Source of the DNA: Clostridiales bacterium | GTDB lineage: Bacteria > Bacillota > Clostridia > Oscillospirales > CAG-272 | Direction of reading: 5' to 3' | DNA: 64,000 bases | NCBI GenBank assembly: GCA_012514145.1 | Contig: JAAZAV010000044.1 | Location: forward strand, 1 to 64,000 | In this document: in pieces, positions 57,118-64,000 of the stretch | Numbering within the stretch: position 1 is the stretch's first letter | Layout: the number at the start of each line of letters is the position of its first letter | Notes under the pieces: model-generated | What the model saw: the letters and a program-made list of their open reading frames with translations, nothing else | What the model was told of the DNA's origin: nothing | Database searches by the model: none | Program-made: the position numbers and the translations under genes

Positions 57118-58695
57118 ATGGAAAATAACGAAGTACTGAAAAACACCGAGATCGTCTCTGACGACGATCTGACCGAAGACGAAGTGACGGTCGATGAAGA
57201 CGACCTGACCGAAAACGACGAACTCACCGAACCTGTGGAGCTCACCGACAAACAGCGCATAAAGGAATATACCAGACGCCTCGGCAACCTTCAGCAGCGG
57301 CTCAAGGCGGTCAAACTGCCGGTCATCGTGGTCTTTGAAGGCTGGGGCGCCTCGGGTAAGGGCTATATCATCGGCAAACTCATCAACAGGCTTGACCCCC
57401 GTAATTTCAAGGTATACGCCATCAGCGCGGCAACCGCCGACGAGAAGCGCTATCCCATAATGAAGCGTTTCTGGGCGAAGCTGCCCGAATACGGCAAAGC
57501 CGCTTTCTTCGTCCGCAGCTGGTACCGCGAAGTTTCGCTTTCCCGTGTTGAGGATGAAATCAGCATTGAAGAACTTGACCTGCGCTTCCGCGAAATACTC
57601 GACTTTGAGTCTCAGCTCAGCGACGACGGCTATCTTATAATCAAGATATTCCTTCATCTCTCAAAAGACGAGCAGAGAAAGCGTTTCAAGAAGCTTGAAT
57701 CCAACAAGTCTACAAAATGGCGCGTCACAAAGGATGACTGGAAGCATCACGCCGATTACGACAAGTATCAGCATGCATTCAGCGAGATGTTCGAGCGTAC
57801 CAACCGTGAGTCGGCACCCTGGTTCCTCATCGACGCCGAAGACAGAAACCATGCAACTGCCGCCGCCCTCGAATGTATCACAAACTGCGTCGAATCAACT
57901 CTGGAAAAGCGGGAGGCGGGTATCGGCGTGCCCACGCAGGCGTTGGAGATCCGCACCAGTGAGAGCATTCGTCTGCTGCCGCAGAAACAACTCTTTGAAA
58001 TCGACCCCAATGGCGGTCCGTTCGATGAAGAGAACTATAAAGCCGACCTGAAACGCTGCCAGAAACGGCTTTTTGAGCTTCACAACATACTGTATAAGAA
58101 ACGCGTGCCCTGTGTCATCGTATATGAGGGCTGGGATGCCGCAGGTAAGGGCAGCAATATTAAACGGCTCACTGACGGTCTTGATCCCCGCGGATATGAG
58201 GTTATCCCTATCGCCGCGCCCACCGCGCCGGAAATCAATCGTCAGTACCTATGGCGCTTCTGGACAAGTCTGCCCCGCGACGGGCATATAGCTATATATG
58301 ACCGCTCCTGGTACGGGCGTGTCATGGTAGAGCGAATCGAGGGCTTTTGCACCGAGGCTCAGTGGAAACGCGCCTTCGACGAGATCAACCGCTTTGAACG
58401 TTCGCTTGCCGCACGCGGAACGATAGTCATAAAGTTCTGGCTCCAGATTGATCCGGATGAGCAGCTCCGCCGTTTCGAGAGGCGTCAGAATACCCCCGAG
58501 AAGCAGTGGAAAATCACCGCCGAGGACTGGCGCAACCGCGAAAAGTGGGCGCAATATGAGGTCTCTGTCAACGACATGCTGCGCTACACTACCACCGAAA
58601 TCGCTCCCTGGGTTATTGTGGAGTCAAACAACAAGAAATACGCACATCTCAAGGCGATAAAGGAAGTTATCCGCCGCCTTGAAGAGGAACTGTAA
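57118..58695 (+). CDS. pap: Two-domain PPK2, polyphosphate:AMP phosphotransferase type
   Basis: A 525-residue protein with two PPK2 kinase domains and an acidic N-terminal tail (about 40 residues, mostly Asp/Glu/Thr). The C-terminal domain has a complete Walker A YEGWDAAGKGS (Asp340, Lys344) and YDRSWYGRVMVERIEGF lid. The N-terminal domain has FEGWGASGKGY, with Gly77 in place of the key Asp, and FVRSWYREVSLSRV, with Val in place of the lid Asp, so it is probably non-catalytic. Two-domain PPK2 enzymes phosphorylate AMP with polyphosphate. ATG behind AAGGGG. Confidence 0.9.
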   Translation: MENNEVLKNTEIVSDDDLTEDEVTVDEDDLTENDELTEPVELTDKQRIKEYTRRLGNLQQRLKAVKLPVIVVFEGWGASGKGYIIGKLINRLDPRNFKVYAISAATADEKRYPIMKRFWAKLPEYGKAAFFVRSWYREVSLSRVEDEISIEELDLRFREILDFESQLSDDGYLIIKIFLHLSKDEQRKRFKKLESNKSTKWRVTKDDWKHHADYDKYQHAFSEMFERTNRESAPWFLIDAEDRNHATAAALECITNCVESTLEKREAGIGVPTQALEIRTSESIRLLPQKQLFEIDPNGGPFDEENYKADLKRCQKRLFELHNILYKKRVPCVIVYEGWDAAGKGSNIKRLTDGLDPRGYEVIPIAAPTAPEINRQYLWRFWTSLPRDGHIAIYDRSWYGRVMVERIEGFCTEAQWKRAFDEINRFERSLAARGTIVIKFWLQIDPDEQLRRFERRQNTPEKQWKITAEDWRNREKWAQYEVSVNDMLRYTTTEIAPWVIVESNNKKYAHLKAIKEVIRRLEEEL

Positions 58696-58714
58696 ACATA
58701 ACACAAAAATATAT

Positions 58715-58752
58715 GGCGGGCACCGTCTTAAACGAACGGTGCCCGCCTTTTT
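58715..58752. terminator. Bidirectional terminator between pap and the cupin gene
   Basis: Perfect 12-base arms GGCGGGCACCGT (58715-58726) and ACGGTGCCCGCC (58736-58747), followed by TTTTT on the plus strand. Confidence 0.93.
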
Positions 58753-58780
58753 GTATGCAGTTATTGTCTTTGTCTGTTTG

Positions 58781-59161
58781 TTAATCAGGCAGCTTTGCCG
58801 GCATATAGTCGGTATTGTCGCGGCAGGTATCGCTGTTCTCAACCACAATAAGCCGGGTTTCGGTTCGCTCGCGGTCGACTATTACATGGTGCCAGCCGCC
58901 GGCGGAGATGTTATATACCTTTCCCTTCTCCATGGGAACCAGTCTGCACTCCTCGCCAACTACTAATGTTGCCTCGCCGTCAAGCAGGATGAAAACCTCA
59001 TCGGTTTCGTTATGGCGTTCAAGGCGCTCGAAGTTGGCGCGGTCGAAGCGTTCCGCCCAGTTTATCACGGCAACCCGCCAGGTCTTGAAGTCAACCAAAG
59101 GCTTGTAGCCATCGCCGGTATACTCGTATACCGCACATTCTTTTGTAAGCTGTTTCATCAT
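58781..59161 (-). CDS. Small single-domain cupin
   Basis: A 126-residue cupin. The motif RHNETDEVFILLDGEATLVVG is the first half of the fold, with His and Glu metal ligands, and NISAGGWHHVIV the second. Single cupins next to glycosidases often bind or isomerise sugars, which is inference here. It begins 5 bases after the GH38 stop and starts at ATG 59161 or the next codon. Confidence 0.85.
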   Translation of the reverse strand: MMKQLTKECAVYEYTGDGYKPLVDFKTWRVAVINWAERFDRANFERLERHNETDEVFILLDGEATLVVGEECRLVPMEKGKVYNISAGGWHHVIVDRERTETRLIVVENSDTCRDNTDYMPAKLPD

Positions 59162-59166
59162 GTGCT

Positions 59167-62013
59167 TCAGAAGGTGAGCTTTACGCCGGCAATCGCGTGG
59201 GGAGCAAGCCTGAAGCTGACCTTGCCGCCGTCAACGGCTGCTTCACCGACCACATTTTCCATGAGATCGATAAGACAAGCTGACTTGACATCGCGGGCAA
59301 AATTAAGAACAATGTCCGCTCCGTCGCCTGCAACGTCATGAATACGAACCGCAAACGCGCCGTCTGACAGCAGCTCCACCGAGGATATAACCGCGCCGCA
59401 GTCGTTCATCGACAGGAATGAGAACTCTGTCGGGAGACAGCCCTTGTGGGGGTTGACCGGTATGGCAATGGGTGAACGGTTGAACTTGTCGGAGATGCTC
59501 TTTAGCAGTCTCGGGTCGGCGTCGGCAACCGTGATATTGAGGGTGATGTCGTGAATGCCTCTCTCCGGGAACGGATCGGGGTTTCTGGCGGTGTTAATAA
59601 GTGTGGCAATCAGATTGTTGTTATGACAGCGGTAGCCGTACTTGCAGTCAGCCATAAGAGCTATCGACTTGCCGTCGGGATTGATAGCCGCACAGTACTG
59701 GAGAGCCGGGATATCGTGGGCATCGCAGCTGCGCTTCACCGCACCGGCCGGCACATCACAGAGACAGCTTGTCGGATTGTATGCCAGCGGAATACGGTAA
59801 ATAAGCAGCGGCAGGAATTCGCCGGAAGCCTCGTTCCAGGTGATATTGAGCTTGACCTGGAGAGAGCGGGAACCCTTTGACAGCGAAACATCGCAGTGGA
59901 TTGTTGAGCCGCGGATGGATGCATCAAATGCCACTCCCTGACGCATGCCACCCCAGATATACATGTTGCGGCGGGTGATGTTCTCAACCTTGTGCTCCGC
60001 CATGTATTTGCCTATCGCCCAAGCGGTCATGCCGTTCATCTCGCTGTCGACAAGGTACAGCCCTCCCTGACCGTTCAGCAGTTCAGTACCGGTCTCACGG
60101 TCGATAATCGAGATAATCGAACAGGTTTGCATGTCGAATTCCGCACGGATATACTCGTTTTGGATGACATATGCGTTGTTGTAGTCGAGACGGTTGTGGG
60201 TGTTGTGCAGATAAATCGGAACGGTCTCCATTGCCTTCTCGCGCACGACAACAGTAGTGTAGCCAAGGGGCGGGAGTGTTACATTTACTATAGGCTTTAA
60301 GAACTGATGCGACCAGTATCCGCCGGGTGAAGCGTTGGGGAGAATGAACTCAACGGGATTGCCGTCGACATCCTCTATCGTCATACGGCGGGTGTCACCC
60401 GGCCAGTCCCAGATTGTGAGCTCAACCTGTTCGGTGCGGGTCTCGGGCAGAGTGTTGAAGATATGATATACTCTGGTCTTGCCGACGCCGCGCTCAGGGT
60501 TCGGCACACCCTTGAAGCTGAGATATCCGTAGCCTGCGCCGCCGCCCTCGGAAAGTGAATCGACATAAATTCGGTCTTCAAGATCGGTCTTGATGGCGGA
60601 TGTGTCGATGTTCGCCGCTATGGCATACATGGCATTCTGGGTGCTGACGGTTGCAGCCGCGTTTGCCTCCTGATAGAGACCCATGGCGTGTTCACGGGTG
60701 TCCTGTACACAGGAGCCGGTGAGAATATCGTGGAAATGAGTGAAGAGCACATTGACCCAGGCATCTCTCAGCTTTTCGCCCTGGTACTTTGAGCCTGTAA
60801 GGGTATTAGAAACGGCAGCCAGCGACATTGCGTCGACCAGCGCGTTCTCGTTCATGCGGTTGCCTCTCTTGATACGGCTCTGTGTGGTGTAGCAGCCGTC
60901 GAAGATAAAGTTCAGTTCGCCCTCGATGACCTCGAGCTTATCACGGACGCTCTCCGCCTCCTTGAAGAACTGACGGAAGGTGCCGAAGGTGATAACCGGC
61001 CAGACAGGCCAGCTCTGCATGGCGATAGCCTTCTCGACATCGCGTCTGGTGGGTCCTCCGCCGTGGTCGCCGATACCGTAGACAATGAGTCCGGTCTTGA
61101 GACCGCCCTGACGTCTTACTATGTCGGGCAGACAGAATGCGATCTGTGGGGTTATGCCGCTGTTATACCAGAACTGTTCGCGATATACCATAATTTCGCG
61201 TCCCGAAGGCGCTCTCCAGCGGTAGAGGGCGGTCTTGCGGTTGTCGCCGCGGCAGTGGTAGTAGTACTTCACATTTCCGTAGCTGTCGATTTCGGGTATG
61301 TTCTCGCTGTGGCCGAAGGTATCCGGAGAGAAGTCAACCTCCAGTGTCTGCGGATCGATACCCCAGTGCTTTTCAAGGTAGTTGCGGGTATACTTGATGT
61401 GACGGAGCAGCGACTCTGTGGAGGGCATGTTCTTGTCGGTCTCAACCCAATTAGTCGCGGTACACTCCCAGCGTCCCTCGGCGATGCGGGCTTTGATACG
61501 CTCCATCATATCGGGATCGAAGTCCTCAACGATTTTGTAAACCGAAGCCTGTGACTGGGAATAGCAGAAGTCGGGATACTCATCCATAAGGTCGAGCATT
61601 GTCTGGAATGTGGCTAAAGTTATGGCAACCGTCTCGTTCCAGCTCCACATCCAGTTCATGTCGATGTGGGCATGTGCCGCTAAAATGAGTTTGTACTCCT
61701 TGGCGACGTCCTTTATCGGCATAATAAGCTGCTCTGCCGCATATGCCGCGGAATTGGTGACCACACCCTCGGATTTCACCGCCAGAAGCAGTGAATCGAG
61801 AGCGTCATTAATGCACTCGTCGAATTCTCCTCCGCGATCCGCTGAAAGCTGAGCTGCGAATTCGATCTCCGCCAGTATGCGCTCGCATGCCGCCGAAAGA
61901 CGGGTAATGCCGTTCTGCTCCTCGCGGGTTGCGCCGAAGCCGTATTCAAAGCCCTTGACCTCACGGCAACCGGGGATTTTGTTCTTCAGACGTGAAAGCT
62001 TTTCGGCTATCAT
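59167..62013 (-). CDS. GH38 alpha-mannosidase
   Basis: A 948-residue retaining enzyme. The zinc site is AAHAHIDMNWMWSW, with His114, His116 and Asp118. The nucleophile Asp231 lies in VDFSPDTFGHS. A third zinc contact is expected near LFTHFHDILTGSC. The C-terminal half is the long beta-sandwich region of the family. No signal peptide, so cytoplasmic trimming of mannosides is likely. ATG behind GGGAGGA, one base after the methyltransferase stop. Length is normal for bacterial GH38. Confidence 0.95.
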   Translation of the reverse strand: MIAEKLSRLKNKIPGCREVKGFEYGFGATREEQNGITRLSAACERILAEIEFAAQLSADRGGEFDECINDALDSLLLAVKSEGVVTNSAAYAAEQLIMPIKDVAKEYKLILAAHAHIDMNWMWSWNETVAITLATFQTMLDLMDEYPDFCYSQSQASVYKIVEDFDPDMMERIKARIAEGRWECTATNWVETDKNMPSTESLLRHIKYTRNYLEKHWGIDPQTLEVDFSPDTFGHSENIPEIDSYGNVKYYYHCRGDNRKTALYRWRAPSGREIMVYREQFWYNSGITPQIAFCLPDIVRRQGGLKTGLIVYGIGDHGGGPTRRDVEKAIAMQSWPVWPVITFGTFRQFFKEAESVRDKLEVIEGELNFIFDGCYTTQSRIKRGNRMNENALVDAMSLAAVSNTLTGSKYQGEKLRDAWVNVLFTHFHDILTGSCVQDTREHAMGLYQEANAAATVSTQNAMYAIAANIDTSAIKTDLEDRIYVDSLSEGGGAGYGYLSFKGVPNPERGVGKTRVYHIFNTLPETRTEQVELTIWDWPGDTRRMTIEDVDGNPVEFILPNASPGGYWSHQFLKPIVNVTLPPLGYTTVVVREKAMETVPIYLHNTHNRLDYNNAYVIQNEYIRAEFDMQTCSIISIIDRETGTELLNGQGGLYLVDSEMNGMTAWAIGKYMAEHKVENITRRNMYIWGGMRQGVAFDASIRGSTIHCDVSLSKGSRSLQVKLNITWNEASGEFLPLLIYRIPLAYNPTSCLCDVPAGAVKRSCDAHDIPALQYCAAINPDGKSIALMADCKYGYRCHNNNLIATLINTARNPDPFPERGIHDITLNITVADADPRLLKSISDKFNRSPIAIPVNPHKGCLPTEFSFLSMNDCGAVISSVELLSDGAFAVRIHDVAGDGADIVLNFARDVKSACLIDLMENVVGEAAVDGGKVSFRLAPHAIAGVKLTF

Positions 62014-62014
62014 G

Positions 62015-63160
62015 TTAAGTCCTCCCTTGCTTGTTTTGGTTTTTAAAATATTGATAGTAACTGCATTTTATCATACCGTTGTACAGCTTGCGGACTTTAT
62101 CCGCCTTTCTGCCGTATAATCGTTCAAACTCCTCGTTTGACGTGATAATGTATATCTGCCAGGGAGCCAGCTTCGCAAAGCACTTCCCCATATCGACATA
62201 CAGTTTCTCGGTCTGCTCCGGAGTGAAGATACGCTCGCCGTAAGGCGGGTTGCAGACTATGGTGGCGCGCCGTCCGTCGTTTATCAGGGTAAGCGCGTCC
62301 TTCACATAACAATCGATGTATTTCGTCATACCCGCGCGTTCTATGTTATCTTTTGCTATCTTAACAGCCTCCGGGTCGATATCGGTCGCCGTGGCGCGGA
62401 AGGCGGTGCCCGGGATTATGGCGGCATACGCTTCGGCTCTTGCATTTCCCCATACATCCTTGGGTATGGCAGAGAATTTCTCCGAAGCGAAAGAGCGCCG
62501 CAGTCCGGGAGCGGTGTTTGTCATCATCAGCGCCGCTTCGATGGCTATGGTGCCCGAACCGCAGAACGGGTCAATAAGCTCCACATTCTCACGCGGACGG
62601 GACAGGCTGACCAACGCCGCCGCAAGCGTCTCACGCAGCGGCGCGTCGACCGACTCGGGACGATAACCCCGCTTATGCAGCGGGGTTCCGGAGGTGTCAA
62701 TCATCAGCGATGCCATGTCATTGAGTATGAAAAACTCGATCTGATACAGTGTACCCGTTTCCTCGAAACGCTCTATGCCGTATATTGACTCAAGGCGCTT
62801 GCAGACAGCCTTTTTGACTATCTTCTGGCAATCGGGGATGCTGGTAAGCGCGCTTTTTATGCTGTGGCCCTTCACGGGGAAAGCGTCGGTTTTGCCGATC
62901 CAGCGTTCCCAGGGCAGGGCGCGGACTCCCTCAAACAGGTTGTTGAAACTGTCGGCGCGGAATGTACCCAGCCGGATATATACCCGCTCGGCAAATCTCA
63001 GGTTGATATTGCAGCGCGCTATACCCGCCAGATCTGCGGCGAATATCACTCTGCCGTCAATAGTCTCGATGCGCTTATAGCCCAGCGCTTCAATCTCCTC
63101 GCCCAGCAGCCGCTCGAGTCCGAAGAGGCAGGTCGCCACCAGTTCCGTCGTTTCGTTCAT
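62015..63160 (-). CDS. THUMP-domain 23S rRNA guanine-N2 methyltransferase (RlmL/YpsC-like)
   Basis: A 381-residue RNA methyltransferase. The N-terminal THUMP domain (residues 10-155; FNLRFAERVYIRLGTF-like strand) is followed by a Rossmann domain with SAM motif DPFCGSGTIAIEAALM and active-site CNPPYGERI (NPPY). This is the single-domain Firmicute form of RlmL. It heads a minus-strand unit with the mannosidase and cupin. Ribosome site weak. Confidence 0.9.
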   Translation of the reverse strand: MNETTELVATCLFGLERLLGEEIEALGYKRIETIDGRVIFAADLAGIARCNINLRFAERVYIRLGTFRADSFNNLFEGVRALPWERWIGKTDAFPVKGHSIKSALTSIPDCQKIVKKAVCKRLESIYGIERFEETGTLYQIEFFILNDMASLMIDTSGTPLHKRGYRPESVDAPLRETLAAALVSLSRPRENVELIDPFCGSGTIAIEAALMMTNTAPGLRRSFASEKFSAIPKDVWGNARAEAYAAIIPGTAFRATATDIDPEAVKIAKDNIERAGMTKYIDCYVKDALTLINDGRRATIVCNPPYGERIFTPEQTEKLYVDMGKCFAKLAPWQIYIITSNEEFERLYGRKADKVRKLYNGMIKCSYYQYFKNQNKQGRT

Positions 63161-63194
63161 AGTGTTATTAAATCGAATTATGTCATATCATGAA

Positions 63195-63224
63195 TATAGG
63201 GATTTCGCTGTCGAAACCCCTATA
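63195..63224 (-). terminator. Hairpin after the surface protein gene
   Basis: Arms 63195-63207 and 63212-63224 pair over 13 positions with one mismatch (TTTCG/CGAAA inner part). No T run; may still end or protect the upstream minus-strand message. Confidence 0.5.
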
Positions 63225-63243
63225 CTCTATTTTAATAAATTGC

Positions 63244-64000
63244 TTACGGATTAACACCCAGAACCGCACCGATCGCGTAGGCGAGATAAGCTCTCTCTGC
63301 GCCGGCAGCGGGATCAATTGTGACCGAGAACAGCGCGTTGTTCTCAAGGAAGGAGAGGAATGCTGCCTTGTAGATATAAGCCGCCTTAATATTTGCATAG
63401 TAAGGAAGCACCTCAAGAGTAGCTTCATCTGTCTTCGGGGAAGCAATCAGTTCATAAGTTCTGAATGCTTTGTATAGGATGTATACCATATCGTTGGCGG
63501 AAAGCTCGTCCACATCCTTGAAGGATTCGATATCAACATTGATGGCGTTCATGTCAATACCAACGCGGGTAAGAGCATCGGCAAGGTCGGTATAACTTAC
63601 GGCACCCTTCGGCTCAAACTTCGCGCCATCCTCGAAAATGCCGAGAGCCACTAGTCTGGAGAGGATGATGCTCAGGTTACCGTAGCCGGCTACATCGGTG
63701 TAGCTTGCGTTATTGCTTACGGCGTAATAGAGAACCGCGATGGGACTGATGCTTGCGCCGGGCTTGACAGCTATTACCTTAAGCACCGTGTCGGCGGTAA
63801 GAGTAATCGGCCCTTTATACGGTATGGAATATGCGGTCGGGATTGTACCGTCGGTAGTATAGAACAGCGATGTACCTGCGGTTGGGCAGCTTAACTGCAG
63901 CTTGGTTCCGTAGGGAACGGTTGTTCCGCTGGGAATCGAAGCCGACGGAGTGGGTAGCTTCTCGGTCGCTCCGTTGTAATAGGTCAGACCGTAGCCGGGG
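63244..64000 (-). CDS. Surface protein with CHB_HEX_C-like and SLH-like domains (partial, runs off the window)
   Basis: C-terminal 251 residues of a larger minus-strand protein; the start is beyond 64000. The first part, LPTPSASIPSGTTVPYGTKL then SLFYTTDGTIPT and ITLTADTVLKVIAVKPG, is a chitobiase C-terminal-type sandwich with its typical YTTDG.(T/D)PT motif. The second part (YTDVAGYGNLSIILSRLVAL, then FEPKGAVSYTDLADALTRVG, then FKDVDELSANDMVYILYKAF) repeats the pattern of S-layer homology modules that bind cell-wall polymer. Probably exported and wall-bound. The frame remains open to the window edge. Confidence 0.82.
   Translation of the reverse strand, partial: PGYGLTYYNGATEKLPTPSASIPSGTTVPYGTKLQLSCPTAGTSLFYTTDGTIPTAYSIPYKGPITLTADTVLKVIAVKPGASISPIAVLYYAVSNNASYTDVAGYGNLSIILSRLVALGIFEDGAKFEPKGAVSYTDLADALTRVGIDMNAINVDIESFKDVDELSANDMVYILYKAFRTYELIASPKTDEATLEVLPYYANIKAAYIYKAAFLSFLENNALFSVTIDPAAGAERAYLAYAIGAVLGVNP

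Noticed and set aside
1-64000. CRISPR array, rRNA operon, prophage or integrase
   Set aside because: No regularly spaced repeats, rRNA segments, phage structural genes or recombinase motifs were seen apart from the transposase tail at the left edge.

Overview
The window looks like chromosome from an anaerobic member of the Clostridia (Bacillota) that lives on complex glycans. The evidence is the low-GC Gram-positive type of housekeeping blocks (phoH-ybeY-era-recO-mutS2; rimO-pgsA-LCP), an ACT/UPF0210 gene pair, PepF, an RNase M5-like Toprim protein, lipoproteins with clear lipoboxes, strong AGGAGG ribosome sites, many TTGACA-N17-TATAAT type promoters, and fused or split enzymes common in Clostridia (split transketolase, fused family I CoA-transferase). 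Base composition is moderate, clearly richer in G+C than classical clostridia. No rRNA, CRISPR array, phage or intact mobile element is visible. The closest genus cannot be fixed from the sequence alone.

Layout, left to right. 1-125: the tail of an IS30-type transposase and its probable right end. 215-2607: ACT protein, UPF0210 protein and histidine phosphatase behind a consensus promoter. 2878-5499: an isolated CoA-transferase, tRNA-Thr and ksgA. 5560-10207 (minus): a four-gene unit of flavin oxidoreductase, orphan solute-binding lipoprotein, GH20-like hydrolase and XRE regulator. 10433-14203: a cpsC/cpsD/cpsB-like tyrosine kinase cassette without any sugar polymer genes, then glycerol-1-phosphate dehydrogenase. 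14378-18950: a membrane protein, a second orphan lipoprotein, an NYN nuclease-like protein, an SGNH esterase and a small membrane protein. 19024-22761 (minus): DUF4091 and beta-helix carbohydrate enzymes. 23122-26193: a CBM9-like surface protein with a structured leader, tRNA-Trp, and a DUF4353 beta-helix lipoprotein.

26270-31980 (minus) is the mutS2/recO/era/ybeY/phoH block. 32726-38535 (minus) holds a third orphan lipoprotein, a GH29 fucosidase, a type I dehydroquinase-like protein, an MBOAT acyltransferase and metA. 38780-42166 (minus) holds an LCP protein, pgsA and rimO. 42356-44748 (minus) is a complete polar amino acid ABC transporter. 45004-50565 (plus) has two divergent GH42-like paralogues separated by a truncated Na+/alanine symporter and a flavodoxin. 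50645-63160 contains pepF, split transketolase, a CE7 esterase overlapping an RNase M5-like gene, a sugar phosphate isomerase-like protein, a two-domain PPK2, a cupin, a GH38 mannosidase and an RlmL-type methyltransferase. The window ends inside a surface protein with CHB_HEX_C-like and SLH-like parts.

How the genes work together: the accessory genes suggest outside capture of glycans (three lipoproteins, DUF4353 and CBM9-like proteins, SLH protein), then trimming of short oligosaccharides mostly by enzymes without signal peptides (GH29, GH38, GH42-like, GH20-like, CE7, SGNH), feeding the split transketolase and isomerase. None of the three sugar-type lipoproteins has a permease gene beside it, so they must share a remote transporter or do something other than transport. 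This is the main open question in the window.
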